Shown: in pieces, positions 10,176-21,887 of the stretch
Layout: every line of letters starts with the position of its first letter
Numbering within the stretch: position 1 is the first letter of the stretch
Assembly: GCA_963678705.1 (NCBI GenBank)
Contig: OY783208.1
Coordinates: forward strand, 2,046,001 to 2,110,000
Length of the DNA stretch: 64,000 bases
Direction of reading: 5' to 3'
Source of the DNA: Panorpa germanica
Taxonomy: Eukaryota; Arthropoda; Insecta; Mecoptera; Panorpidae
Notes under the pieces: model-generated
The model's input: only the letters and a program-made list of their open reading frames with translations
Told to the model about the DNA's origin: nothing
The model's database searches: none
Program-made: the position numbers and the translations under genes

Positions 10176-10893
10176 GTGACCTTCGCAAGCGACGACTGTC
10201 TTTTGTGTGTTAATTGAATTTCATTTCAAATTTTAATTCCATTTTTAAATTGAAATATTTAACTCGTTCTATATAAATTTTACATATTACAAGAAATCAT
10301 TTTTCATATAAACTGACTAAAAAAATATATTTCATTATGTGACCAACTTTTTTTCAAAATTTGGGATTTTTTTTTTCGATTCATAAAGTAGTTACCAAAG
10401 TTAATCCGCATACAAAATTTCAACTTTCTAGAACAATTTTTACTCTCGGCAAATACTGCCCCCGTGCCCCCAAATAAAATTTTTAAATTTTGAATAAATT
10501 TTTATTAATAATATACTTAATTATTCTAGAATCCAGAATATGAATTTTCTCCAAAGTTCCCTACCGGGCCCCCGAATTTTTTCAACACCCTTTTTCAATT
10601 TTTGAATTTCTAATTTTTGAGAAATGTCAGCATTGAATACCTTAATACACATACAAAATTTCAACTTTCTATCTTTTACGAATTAAAAGTAATACAGCAA
10701 AAAAGGGCTCACTTTTTTTCCAGTTTTTCCAAAATTACGGGTTTCCAGGAAATTCAGGGAAAAATCCGGGGACGTCAAAAGTCTCAGAATTTTTTTCTCT
10801 ACGAAATAGGAAATTTTCAAAAACATTGACGTAGCCGTTTCCGCGCTGCCATACAAAATTCACTACCAAACATATAAGAATATAAGATCGTAA
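10176..10893 (-). mobile_element. Helitron H2-type element, 3' end eroded
   Basis: It shares with 20412-21118 and 31686-32564 a long non-coding body (ACTGCCCCCGTGCCCCCAAA, CTACCGGGCCCCCGAATTT, TTTTCCAAAATTACGGGTTT, GCTGCCATACAAAATTC). The hairpin-type end survives only as CGCAAGCGACGACTGTC at about 10182, and no CTAG terminus is left. The body is non-coding; it is a non-autonomous element. Confidence 0.7.
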
Positions 10894-11191
10894 AGATACA
10901 CCTAGGACATTATTTCTAGCTATATTACTTATAGATTTTAATGTTCTTCACTTTCCAATATCTTGAAATCGGTATCTCCTTGCGGCGTGATACCAGGGCA
11001 ATCAAATCTTGGGACAAAGTATCTCCAAACATTTGAACAGCGTTCAATTTATTGCACCCGTTATCAGCGACCTCGTCCCTTTCCTCATGCCCCGCTTTGC
11101 CGTTACGATGCTTCAGTCCTGATAAGAAACAACAGTTAAGTGATAACACCTTGGCAGTGTATTATCAGCTAGTGACGTACGCCAAGTCAAG

Positions 11192-11862
11192 AATGGACTC
11201 GTGTCCTCATTTTTTAGTGGTCGATTTTTCAATTGTTGATTAAAATTGATGTTAATAAATGTGTATTGGCGTGTCTATTTTATTAAATATCTAAATGTTG
11301 ACGGAGATATAGCAATTAAAAGTTTGAATTGTAGTTTTAGCGCTAGAAATGGTCGGCCATATTTGTATGACGTGAAATGCATGTTAACGTCAATTAGCTG
11401 TTGGTAGTCGAAATAATCAAGTCAAATCAAAGAATAATAAGTTTGTATTTTATTTAACCCTACTAAGGCAGACATAATATTGAAACTTTATTATTCCTTG
11501 AAATAGCTGTAAATAATATTTGATATTTTGATATATGAATACATATAGTAGAGATTTATGAGCTGTAAGATTGTAGGTTATTATTCTTTGCGTACTAGAT
11601 ACACAGGACTACCAACAGCTACAAAACATTACCACAGCACTGACCGAATCAACAAATAACTGACCTATCCCACTACATGTTACGTCATACAAATATGGCC
11701 GACATTTCCAGCGCTAAAACTATAATTCAAATTTTTAATTGCTATATCTCCGTCAACATTTAGATATTTAATAAAATAGACACGCCAATACACATTTATT
11801 AACATCAATTTCAATTAACAATTGAAAAATCGACCACTATAAAATGAGGATACAAGCCCATT
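11192..11862. mobile_element. R-A palindrome: two R-A arms head to head
   Basis: From AATGGACTCGTGTCCTCA (11192) R-A reads inward to about 11576. It then restarts inverted at 'TTATTCTTTGCGTACTAG' and ends with the same terminus inverted (complement ending at 11862). Both ends are the same R-A terminus, so this is a foldback rather than a normal copy. Confidence 0.75.
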
Positions 11863-12455
11863 GTGTCTATACAAACCTAATTGAACTAATTAAAACAATT
11901 TCAAAGTTTCATCAAATCTAAAAAACACAAAATATAATTAAATTTAATTAAGCAGATTAATTTCAAAAAACACATGCTGGAAATTTAGTAAACGAATGGC
12001 TCTAAAATAGGAGATGGACTAATCTATGTTTATTTACAGCGTTGTGTATTTTTTTACACGCTTTTATAGTATTTTAGTCGCCAGCTGTATTTAGATATTG
12101 ATATGAATCTTTTTTAAGATACTATGGTTATATTTTTACTGTTTTTGACGCGATAAATTATAAAAAATGCATTTGTTTCAATAAATGTTGACAATAGTGC
12201 ACCTACAACGCTAGCAGCGCCTCGGTGGCGGTTAATTCAATTAATTAATTAATAAAGAAACCAAAAATATCTCCCAAACTATGTCCCAAACTTTTTGTTA
12301 CATTTGCGCACAATTTATTTAACATCGCCCTATTTTCGATCCTTAATCCTATCACCGACGACCTCCTACTATGTTGGCAGTTTTTGTGGTGTCGTAGCCC
12401 CATATATATGAGCCACACCGCTGCCTAATAAGTTTCTGATTATATTTATGCCTTA
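11863..12455. other. Unique AT-rich DNA
   Basis: No gene is seen. A short island around 12190-12240 (CGCTAGCAGCGCCTCGGTGG) is GC-richer. The final TA (12454-12455) is the target of the next element. Confidence 0.4.
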
Positions 12456-12922
12456 GAGCATATATATATATGGAGCGAGAATGCTGGACCTGAAAGTGTG
12501 CGAGAGAGAAAGGTATACGTTCCTATTTGTTCTCTATGCGCATGCGTCGAAAGTGACAGTTGTCAAGTCAGAACTGTCTAGATATAATACGTGACAGTTG
12601 TTAAATATGACATTATATTGATGTAGAATAATGTAGATATGTATAAATATAAATAAACTATATATAACTATAACTAAAAACGTGAGTTCTGTTAACTCCA
12701 AATATCAACTGTGTTGGCCGTTACCCCAACAGCAATATAATTTCTTTACATATTTAATATTTATTATATCTTAATAGAATATTAATATTTATTATATCTA
12801 TACAGCTGTCACTATCGACGCATGCGCATAGAGAACAAATAGCAACATATACCTTTCTCTCTCGCACACATTCTGAACACACTTTTAATCTATAGGAAAC
12901 ATAGGCTATTCACACTCTGCTC
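12456..12922. mobile_element. R-C element, TA-flanked, near complete
   Basis: Bounded by TA at 12454-12455 and 12923-12924; the left end is GAGCATATATATATGGAG. Long diverged terminal inverted repeats contain GTGCGAGAGAGAAAGGTATA and TTCTCTATGCGCATGCGTCG, with the complements on the right. 467 bp, non-coding, consistent with a mariner/Tc1-type MITE. Confidence 0.8.
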
Positions 12923-12926
12923 TAAG

Positions 12927-13110
12927 GATAATCGTTGTTTGAAAGATGATGAGTGATTCTAATCAATCATCCTTTGTAGTCCAGTCGAGTAAGGTTTTAA
13001 CCTCGGAATAAAAGTTAAGAGGTTGCACTTTTGCACAGACCTTTGTTCGGACTTTCTTAAGACTTGCCGAAAAGTTTTTTATCATCCCGCATGTGCGTCT
13101 AAAGATATTC
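12927..13110 (+). repeat. R-L repeat, copy 1
   Basis: Directly repeated at 18420-18605 (GAAAGATGATGA..., CATCCTTTGTAGTCCAGTCG, 'TTTGTTCGGAC'). It follows R-C in both places, so R-C plus R-L appears to have been duplicated together. Confidence 0.7.
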
Positions 13111-13364
13111 GTATAGATAAGATTTAAAATCAATTATTTAAGGTGAATCTTCTTCTTTATGTCATAAAACAACCAAACCCAGAAAATATAATTCTAGTAT
13201 GTGCATTAATTTAAAAAGTTGTTAAAAAATATAACTTAGTGCATTACGAATATAAGAATACAGAAATGATCGTGACAACTATGAAAAATTCATGTTTTAA
13301 ATAATAATATCTCGATAACGACGTGATCAATAATGTTAATTTTTCATTATGAGGTCTGTGACTA

Positions 13365-13557
13365 CGATTTTTCTAACATATCAAATTTTCATGAAGTTCC
13401 TGCATTACGTTTGGAATTTAAACCAACAAATGTGTATTCTCCATAAGAGCACGTGTTCAAATTACTCAATTTTGATTTCGTTTCCAATAAAAACGGCGTG
13501 GTCGTTTTTTAAATAATTACGTTCATATGATTTGTAATTAATCAAAGAATAATTAAG
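13365..13557 (+). repeat. R-G element, distal fragment
   Basis: Matches 49495-49680 and 63660-63845 (CAAATTTTCATGAAGTTCCT, GTGTATTCTCCATAAGAG, 'ACGTTCATATGATTTGTA'). Confidence 0.75.
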
Positions 13558-13962
13558 CTAAGCAGTTCTTAGATATTACTTTCTTGCTATGGTACAAATA
13601 TAATAAAAAGTAATCCTCCAATATTTATTATAACTAAAATTCTTTTTCCATGCTAGTATATTCGTAAATAAGCTCCATAATCTTTTCAAAACATATAATG
13701 CCATCTCTGAACGTATTTATAAAAGTAACATTATATTTACTTTTATATATATAACGCATGAGTAATATTATATGATATAATTATCGTTAAAAAGCGCGGC
13801 AAATTTAAAATATGTAATTTTAAATTTAAATATAACTGCATAATACTAAAAACTTTAGTTTTATATGTAACGTATTTGTATAAAAGGGGAAGATATGTTA
13901 TATAAAAATAATGCAGAAAGTAAGAGTCGGTAGGCAGTGGCGTACACGGAATGCAAAGGCAA
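13558..13962. other. AT-rich DNA, nothing recognised
   Basis: No coding signal. Confidence 0.35.
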
Positions 13963-14033
13963 GGGGATCATTTCTTGTCTCGCTGTAGGCATGGCAAGAT
14001 CGTGGTGCAGTCTTTCGTTTGTAATATACCACG
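13963..14033 (-). mobile_element. LINE3 (Jockey-type) fragment, RT C-terminus
   Basis: Minus-strand reading WYITNERLHHDLAMPTARQEM corresponds to the conserved segment after the Jockey reverse transcriptase (W-Y-x-T/N-x-x-L/I-H-x-D-L). The longer sister fragment is at 39586-39776. Only about 24 codons are left. Confidence 0.75.
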
Positions 14034-14057
14034 ACGTCAGTGAAGATAGCAGCCGAT

Positions 14058-14265
14058 TCGATAGCAGTCGATTCGGACTAGTGTTGTAAATCAAAACTAA
14101 TTCGGTGTTAAATCGAATTTAAAATTACATGGCTAATCGGAACATTTAAGCAAATATTTAAGTAATAATAGACTGTAGAAATATTAAGTAACCTAAATAT
14201 TATTATATAATGAATAAATTCATCAATTAGTGTCTTATATTGCTGTTTTAATATAGGAAAATAAA
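14058..14265 (+). repeat. R-N repeat, copy 1
   Basis: Inverted, diverged copy of about 57225-57430 (AGACTGTAGAA, TAATTCATC.. / 'AGTGTCTTATATTGCTGTTT'). Unknown family. Confidence 0.6.
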
Positions 14266-14639
14266 TCGCAAACGAACATCTAAATCCTCATAACTTTTTG
14301 ATATTATTTTTTTATAAATAGGTTAACTAATATGTCTCTTAGGTAATTACAAAATTTCAGCCGTCACAAATTCTTATTTTCTTCAAAAAGTGCAATTTAG
14401 TGAAACTATATACAGCTTTGTTTCATATTTGTATTGGCAACTTATAAGATGTAAAATTCAAAGATAACCTAAAAATTCAGTACGTCTATAAAATCTGGCA
14501 GTCGATTCAGTGACAGCTCTGTTCTATATCTGTGCGGCAATTTATAAGATATTTAAAAATCGTAAAAACCTCATTATGTAATGAAAGTATTTGAATGAAG
14601 ATAGTTTTAATTATTTAATAAGACTCTCTTGTCTCTTGC
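14266..14639. other. AT-rich DNA, nothing recognised
   Basis: No gene or known repeat seen. Confidence 0.35.
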
Positions 14640-15612
14640 ATTGACCTGTTCCTATTGACAAGTGAAAACGATAATACAGTCGTTGCTAGAAAACTAAAGA
14701 GTTATAAATCAGGATTTGCTATATATGAACAAATACATTTATTATTTGATAAATTTAAATGAAATAACAAAGTTAGCTCTTATACTGGAGAACAATTAGC
14801 AATATTAAAAGCACTGGAAATTAATGAAAATATGAACAATAATAAAATTATAATAATAACGGATTCTTTAAGTGTTTTAAAAAATTTAAATTCTAATGAT
14901 AACAAATCAAATAATGATATTTTGACACGCAAAATTAAGGGGGTGTATTTCAATTTAATAAATATGAATAATACCATAAAATTTATGCGGATACCGGGAC
15001 ATTGTGGAATAAGAGGAAACGAAATTGCGGATGAATTGGCAAAGGAATCAATAAATTTGGAAATTGAGATGAAAGTGAAATTCCCTTCATATGAAATTTT
15101 TAATATAATCAAAAAATTAAACTTCAATTTGAGAAACCAAGATTTCATTAACAAAAGTCAGTTAAAAGGAAGAGATTATTATATGTTACATCCAAATTTA
15201 AGCAAGAAAAGATGGTTTAGAAATGAGCTTCGCAAAATTATATCAACTATAATCAGAATCAAAAGTAATGATTGTAAAACTCACCTGTCCAGCTCACCTG
15301 TACAAAATTAATATTAAATCCGACGATAGATGTCAATGTGGTGAAGAAGGAACTTTGGATCATATTATATTTGAATGCATAAATTATAGTTTAGAAAGAT
15401 CTAAATTCAATAGTGAAATATTAGATGTGATTAAAACTTTTCCTGTTAATACTAAATTTTTGTTAAGTGATTCAAAATTAAGTAGTGAATTATTTAAATA
15501 TTTAGAAATTTCTAAAATTGAATTATAAATTATGAAAGATGTATAAAAAATGTTTGATGGTGGCTATGACGAAAGAAAGTCAAGGCAAATAAGTAAATAA
15601 ATATAAGAAAAT
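14640..15612 (+). mobile_element. LINE1 copy b, best-preserved 3' end
   Basis: A 5'-truncated non-LTR retrotransposon keeping the RNase H domain, the downstream region and the 3' end. The 3' terminus is 'GTGGCTATGACGAA..AAGTCAAGGCAAATAAG' followed by a TAAATAAATA-type tail. It abuts an R-A fragment starting at 15613, so it probably inserted into R-A, whose other half I cannot find on the left. Confidence 0.85.
14715..15528 (+). pseudogene. LINE1 RNase H and zinc-knuckle C-terminus
   Basis: The reading passes through SGFAIYE, TGEQLAILKALE (second acidic residue), ITDSLSVLKNL (third) and GHCGIRGNEIADELAKES (final acid and His). This is the order of Jockey/I-type RNase H, which degrades the RNA strand during target-primed reverse transcription. 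A stop interrupts the frame near 14760. The clean frame is 14832-15311 (159 residues); it ends at CKTHLSSSPVQN. The true continuation PAHLYKINIKSDDRCQCG...HIIFEC (a CXCX7HX4C knuckle) is in another frame, to 15528. The switch coincides with a CACCTGT direct repeat at 15284-15302 shared by all four LINE1 copies. Confidence 0.85.
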
Positions 15613-15835
15613 ATTATTCTTTGACTTGACTTGATTATTCGACTACCAACAGCTACAAAACATTACCACAGCACTGACCACTCAACAAATAACTGACGTT
15701 AAAATGCATTGCACGTCATACAAATATGGCCGACATTTCTAGCGCTAAAACTACAATTCAAACTTTTAATTGCTATATCTCCGTCAACATTTAGATATTT
15801 AATAAAATAGAAACGCCAATACATTTAGGTTAACT
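15613..15835 (-). mobile_element. R-A element, fragment after LINE1
   Basis: It starts inside R-A at TATTATTCTTTGACTTGAC and ends before the terminus at 'ACGCCAATACAT'. Confidence 0.75.
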
Positions 15836-16158
15836 TCAATGACGTCACAACTCTTACAACTCGCTCAGTTTCCAACGGCGCTACTGTTATGGAATAAAGA
15901 ACTACGTGCGAGTGAGACAGACATATCGTATAACAGAAAAGCAAGTGGATTATCCGTCCTAAAATATTATTTCTAATGATCCTCGTTCCATTATAAAGTT
16001 CCACAAATGTTTTGTTGTTTTCATTTGGTTGTATTTATGTTTCGTTTAGGTTTATTTCACGAGTTTTGTTTTAAACCGAAAAATAATAATACACTAGTGG
16101 TGATCACACTACATTTTTTATATTTTCTTACTACAAACCACATAGTAAAGACTGTAAA
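15836..16158. other. Unique DNA
   Basis: It contains TGACGTCA at about 15839-15846 and a GC-richer patch to about 15960. No gene recognised. Confidence 0.35.
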
Positions 16159-16320
16159 GGTGAAACGATACTTAACCATTTTTTTAGCGAAATATAGATG
16201 GCGATACTATACAGCAGGTTAAATATTATCAAAAAAACCATGTTTTTTTATGTTTAAATCGTTTTATGTAAGTAACTATAAACGCGAATCAAAATCTAAA
16301 GCTGCAATTAGTTAGATGAA
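16159..16320 (+). mobile_element. R-B element, one arm only
   Basis: From GGTGAAACGATACTTAACC through GATGGCGATACTATACAGCA to 'TGCAATTAGTTAGATGAAT', where the match to other R-B copies stops abruptly. No partner arm nearby. Confidence 0.75.
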
Positions 16321-16329
16321 TATCCACAC

Positions 16330-17045
16330 TATCCTTTTATGGTACAAATATTATAATAACTATGGCAGCAATCTAATTTGTCTTCTTAGAGCAATTCTCT
16401 TATTTCCAATACTTTTATTGATTGATTTACTTGTCTATTGGTATTTTTTGTAGCATGACAGGTAATAACTTTTCCACTTGCTATTTCTGCATCAGTAACA
16501 TTAATTATTTGATGTTTAATTGGTGAATCAGCGATTATTCTTGAACACCTGTAGTTTCTAAATTGTCTGAATATTCTAATTCTTGCAAAGGAACCATGAT
16601 GGAATAGAATTTTCGTTCCAGTTATAAAGTTGTTTGCAGACGTAATTTCTTTTCACATTCAAGTAATTGCCGCATTGAAATATTATACTAAGCTCCAGCA
16701 AACTGTCTGTATTTTCCAAAGCTGTCTTCAAGGGCTGTCATCAGTTTGAAACTTTCCTTGCAAGATATATTTAAATTTTAACTCATTGACACCGGTGCAG
16801 AATCTGGTGTTACACTACACATAGAGTATAGATGTATTTTGGTAATCCTGCCAATAACCAGGAAGACCATGATGCTTTATACATTTTAAAATATCTTTCA
16901 AATTCTTTATTTCACTTGCACTGGTGTAAGTATTAGCACTTCGAATTATAGCTGCATTTAAGTTTGGGTTTCTGAAGTTTCTGTAACTTCTGTAACTGTT
17001 GGCATTTTGTTTTTTAGTTTTAATCACACTATATTTCACTAATTT
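16330..17045 (-). pseudogene. Decayed unknown coding sequence
   Basis: Read on the minus strand, this stretch has amino-acid-like patches in shifting frames: EIKNLKDILKCIKHHGLPGY in the upstream part (frame 16815-17039), then LEDSFGKYRQFAGA, 'ISMRQLLECEKKLRLQTTL', and LERKFYSIMVPLQELEYSD further on. Frame changes and stops occur about every 50-100 bases. It could be a transposon gene carried by a larger R-B-related element whose left arm ends at 16320, or a processed host pseudogene; I do not recognise the family. Confidence 0.35.
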
Positions 17046-17939
17046 TATATTTTATAAATTAACGAAGCACATCACTTGTTTTTGTTTTAAATTGAGACTA
17101 CAATTGAACGGTTTGTAATCAAGTTCGAAAAGTTTTAACTAAGAAATGACTTTTTGACAACACTACAATGACAAAACTCTTTTGTGGATGGAGTGGGGAT
17201 TGGAGGGGGCATTCGAGAAGTGGTGGGGGGTTTGACACTTTGTCGTTGTTTGTGATATAATAATTTCATCCAAGGGATCAGCCATCAACACAGAGTATGG
17301 TCGTATTAACAATTATTACAGTATCATTGCGACTATTACAGTGAAGACAAAATGCAATACATTCATAAAATTACACACACACTATAATGTGTGTATATGT
17401 GTATAGAATAAGTGTAGGATAAAGCGGGGTTATTAAATTTTACAGAAATGATATGGAATTTTATGCAACCGAATTCGTTTATTGTTAAGAAAAGAAGGGG
17501 TGAATGTAGTAAACGACATATGCGTAACGCGGGTGCAATTATTTTTTAATAAGCCACAAAACTTCCAAAAAACATTTTGATATTCATGGTATATTCTAGG
17601 TATATACATTCATGTATGTCGTATGTATATACATTAAGGATTTTATGGAAGTGGTTTTTTTGGAACTAATTCGGATTACTTAATATTTCATTTATTAGCT
17701 TCAATGTTGATTATTTTCGACGCCATCTTGAAAAATGTCGGCTAAAAGCATTCTATTTGCAATATCTCTTTACCAGCGCGTCCTATGACAAAAGTAGTTA
17801 TTTACAATCTAATAGAGGACTCAATTTTCTACAATTTGTGTCTACAACATTTTTTTGCATGTCTGATAAATATTGTGCTACACCGCTGTAAAGTTGACCA
17901 CTACATTGAACTCACAATTTTGCACATATCTCCTAAATT
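17046..17939. other. Unique AT-rich DNA with a G-rich tract
   Basis: G-tract at about 17186-17232 (TGGAGTGGGGATTGGAGGG). Short TATATACATTCATG-like palindromes near 17580-17635. No gene. Confidence 0.4.
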
Positions 17940-18404
17940 TTATTTGTTCTCTATGCGCATGCGTCGAAAGTGACAGTTGTCAAGTCAGAGCTGTTTAGAT
18001 ATAATACGTGACACTTGTTAAATATGACATTATATTGATGTAGAATAATGTAGATATGTATAAATATAAATAAACTATATATAAATAGAAATATAACTAA
18101 AAACGTGAGTTCTGTTCACTTCAGCGACATCTATGGCGTTCATAAGTATATGTTTTCACTGAACAGTCACTGTTTTACCGACAGACGAGCTTTGTACCAA
18201 CTAAAGAAATATTATTTCTTTACATATTTAATATTTATTATAAGTTAATAGAATATTAATATTTATTATATCTAGACAACTGTCACTTTCGACGCATGCG
18301 CATAGAGAATAAATAGGAACATATACCTTTCTCTCTCGCACACATTTTGGACACGCTTTTAATCTATAGGAAACATAGGCTATTCACACTCCACATATAT
18401 ATGG
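17940..18404. mobile_element. R-C element, left arm slightly truncated
   Basis: It starts at TTTATTTGTTCTCTATGCGC and runs to CACACTCCACATATATATGG. The internal region is the longer version also present at 27.0-27.5 kb (GACATCTATGGCGTTCATAA). Confidence 0.8.
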
Positions 18405-18605
18405 TGTAAGTGTAAGACAAGCGTTATTTGAAAGATGATGACTGATTCTATTCAATCATCCTTTGTAGTCCAGTCGGGTAAGGTTTTAACCTCGAAATAA
18501 AAGATAAGGAGTTACACTTTTGCATAGTCCTTTGTTCGGACGTTCTTAAGACTTGCTGAAAAGTCTCTTATGATCACGTATGTGCGTCTCAAGATATTCG
18601 AAGTC
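18405..18605 (+). repeat. R-L repeat, copy 2
   Basis: Direct repeat of 12927-13110, again adjoining an R-C element. Confidence 0.7.
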
Positions 18606-18716
18606 AAAGACAACAAAAATTTGTTTCTTTGCAAATATTTCGTTTTCTATGTGGCATATGTCATAAGAGTTACCGAGATACAACGTGATTTATGAGTAGA
18701 GAGACAGTGCAGGTTC

Positions 18717-18766
18717 TGACCACACTTTTAGGTCCAGCATTCTCTCTCTCTATATATATATGCTCT
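18717..18766 (+). mobile_element. R-C terminal scrap
   Basis: CACACTTTTAGGTCCAGCAT, CT run, AT run, then TGCTCTAAG: one R-C end only. Confidence 0.65.
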
Positions 18767-18905
18767 AAGTCTACAAATAACAAAATCACTTCACCTGGCC
18801 TCACTACCGTACCAGTATTGAATGAAGCTGCTAATAAACCATTCAAGTGTGACAGAGACAGATATATCTTATTTCTTTTTCTGTGATATTCTAGAATTTA
18901 ATCTC
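18767..18905 (+). repeat. R-J repeat, copy 1
   Basis: Repeated at 26305-26535 (inverted) and 55738-55885 (direct). The shared core is TCACTTCACCTGGCCTCACT and 'CCAGTATTGAATGAAGCTGC'. Unknown family. Confidence 0.7.
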
Positions 18906-19404
18906 TACTAAAATAAATATTTCAAATGTAAAAGAGACACAATTATATCTCCATATGCTCTAAGTTAAATAAGTAACAAAGCATGACTTATGTTATTTCT
19001 TTTTTTTTCACTTTTATTGTTTTATTTATTAAGTTAAATAATATACTTTACAGTACCCGCATGTAGTCAAATGGCGCCAAATTTAAAAACCATATCTAAA
19101 AACACTAATTATGAGAAATTGTAAAAAACGTATTTCTAAAATATTATCTGATTGTAGTAATTGTATGTTAGACCAGGGCAATAAATTATTAATTTAGAAA
19201 ACATTCAGATGAGTAGGGGAGAGGAGGGGAGTGCTGGCTGGGAGAAGCTGTGAAGGAAGGAGAGGGCGATGCTATTGTGTAAAATTAGTTAAGAGTAATC
19301 AAGATTTATAAGACGTTATTGAGCTTGTTAAAAAATGACACAAATTGAAAATAAATAATGTTCCTTTTTTTGTGATGAGGGCTGCTATTTTTATACTTAA
19401 AAAA
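18906..19404. other. AT-rich DNA with G-rich tract
   Basis: G-tract at about 19215-19270 (AGTAGGGGAGAGGAGGGGAG). No gene. Confidence 0.4.
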
Positions 19405-19632
19405 CTGCTAGTTCTAATTTGAGGTTAGTTAATTCAGTTGGTGCGCATGCGTCGTTAGTAATATAAATTTTGACAGTTCGATTGAATGTGAAATAATTAA
19501 AATTGCTGTTTTTAATAACAATTAGTAATAGAAATTGTTTTTACTTCTTTATTTTTAACAAACTGACATTGAACTTCTTTTAAAAATAAATCCTACTGCG
19601 TTTTGACAGATTGTCACGTTTTGGAGGTTATA
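19405..19632 (-). mobile_element. R-D element, one arm and body
   Basis: From CTAATTTGAGGTTAGTTAAT to TGTCACGTTTTGGAGGTTAT; inverted relative to 7546-7735. It contains GTGCGCATGCGTCG. Confidence 0.75.
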
Positions 19633-19917
19633 AGCACGTGTTCTTAAAAACAGTACGACGTTTTTTTGAGCGGTGCCAACAAAGACAATTGATTTGCGAG
19701 AAATCATTAATGCTATCTACATCAATTAATAAACCAATTAACATTCTTAATAACCAATTAAACCGATTGGTGTCTTATCTTAAATTGAATCACACCGCAA
19801 AAATAAAACTGTGTCATTGACGCAGTCGTAAAGCCATTAAGTTAGACAAATAATATAAAGTTTGATATTAAAATCGTAAATGAAGGATTAATACAAATAT
19901 TTTGAAGAATATCAGCG

Positions 19918-21162
19918 CTTTTCAATTGAAATTAATGTTAATAAATGTGTATTGGCGTGTCTGTTTTATTAAACATCTAAATGTTGACGGAGATATAGCA
20001 ATTAAAAGTTTGAATTGTAGTTTTAGCGCTAGAGATGTCGGCCATATTTGTATGACGTGAAATGTATTTTAACGTCAGTTATTTGTTGAGTAGGTCAGTG
20101 CTGTGGTAATGTTTTGTAGCTGTTGGTAGTCAAATAATCAAGTCAAGTCAAAGAATAATAAGTTTTTATTTTATTTAACCCTGCTAAGGCAGACATAATA
20201 TTGAAATTTGATTGTTCCTTGAAATAGCTGTAAATAATATTTGATATTTTGATATATAAATACATATAGCAGAGATTTATTAGCTGTAAGGTTGGTAACC
20301 TGTAAACTTGGCATGAATGTGTATCTCTTTTACGCTCTGTTGTATAAAAGAGATATTTATTAACAAATAATTGGACATTTGAGGTTCTAGTAACCAATTC
20401 TATCAATATATAGTGCTCTAGAGTTTACCCCCGTCTTTTTGGCGTGTATGATTTGAATCCAATAAAATAATACGTAATTACATTTCATATTTAATTCTAT
20501 TTTTAAATTGAAATAATAAACTCGCACAATAATAAAAGAATTTTTCAATTTATCAAAATAAAAAATATTTTCAATTTATGCGTTATTTGATTCGTAAATA
20601 AGTTACCAAGGTTATATAAGGCAAATATAAGGCCTATATACAAAATTTCAACTTTCTGGCACAATTTTTACTCTCTGCAAATACTGCTCTCTTGCCCCCA
20701 AATAAAATTTAGAAATTTTGAATTTTTTTTATTAATAATATACTTAATTATTCTAGAATCCAGAATATGAACTTTCTCCAAAGTTCCCTACCGGGCCCCC
20801 GAATTTCTTCAACGCCCCCTTTTTCAATTTTTGAATTTCTAATTTTTGAGATATGTCAGCATTGAATACACTTAATACACATGCAAAATTTCAACACTCT
20901 ATTTTTTTAACGAATTAAAAGTAATATAGCAAAAAAGGGATCACTTTTTTCCAGTTTTTCCAAAATTACGGGTTTCTAGGAAATTCAGGGAAAAATTCGG
21001 GGACGCCAAAAGTCTTAGAATTTTTTTCTCTACGAAATAGGCAATTTTCAAAAACATTGACGGAGCCGTTTTCGCGCTGCCATACAAAATTCACTACGAA
21101 ACATATAAGATCATAAGATAGTACACTTTTATAGAAATTAAGACATAGGACACAAGCCCATT
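19918..21162 (+). mobile_element. R-A element split by a Helitron
   Basis: R-A runs from 19918 to about 20411 (…ATCAATATATAGT), is interrupted by the H2-type element to 21118, and resumes at 21119 with TAGTACACTTTTATAG through the terminal complement of AATGGGCTTGTGTCC at 21162. The first terminus is missing. Confidence 0.8.
20412..21118 (-). mobile_element. Helitron H2-type element inside R-A
   Basis: Read on the minus strand it starts TCTTATGATCTTATATG right after an A (T at 21119 on the plus strand) and ends in ...GGGGGTAAACTCTAG near 20417, matching the Helitron rule 5' TC, 3' CTAG. About 5-7 extra bases lie between CTAG and the R-A sequence. No target duplication, as expected. 707 bp, non-coding. 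Confidence 0.75.
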
Positions 21163-21887
21163 TGATAAAACTTAAATATGTTGTTAATATAAGTGTTTAA
21201 CTATCGTCATCTTCATTTGGGAACCACTGCTACAAAACACAAGTTTGGATAATCAAATTGCAGCTCTGTTTTGATTGTAATCAGAGGGTAATTACCAACA
21301 CACGTTTATTGGTCCAACTAACACAACAACAGGCTGACAGACAGCCAAATAACTGACTGTTATCACTATCACTTAATTAGCGAACCAACGTTTATAGCGG
21401 GCTATTTCTGTAATTGCTTTCAAGCGGATTAAAAGATTAATGAAATTGTTGTTGGATTATCGCGTTTAGATTAAGATTAGGCGTTAGTACGTAGCAAGAT
21501 TTCATTAGCAAAGATTATGCAATGGATTACGTGATAAAGAGATGACAGCCAGCGCTTACATAAGGCAGAGGATGTGGTGTACTTAATATTCGAAGTCCTT
21601 TACTGCATTTTAAATATCTTTGTATATTTAGTTTTAATACGTACCGCTAGGAGTTACATTTTTGATACAATAATTAATCAATAAATTGACTTTTAACTAT
21701 TCTAGATTCTAAATAAAGTAAAAACTAATGTCATCTCTTTCTTCTTCTCTGTAATTCCGCCATCTACCATTTTTCTACGTTGCATTTTCTCATTAAAACT
21801 ATATCTTCTTTTCTTTTCTTTAATGTGATTCAATTCTTTTCTACACATTTTTTTACAGTACTATTTATTTATAATAAGGTGAAACGA
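21163..21887. other. Unique DNA, best non-repeat stretch of this part
   Basis: No repeat of the window matches 21170-21740. No ORF, promoter or splice pattern stands out. Possible old intergenic sequence. Confidence 0.4.
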
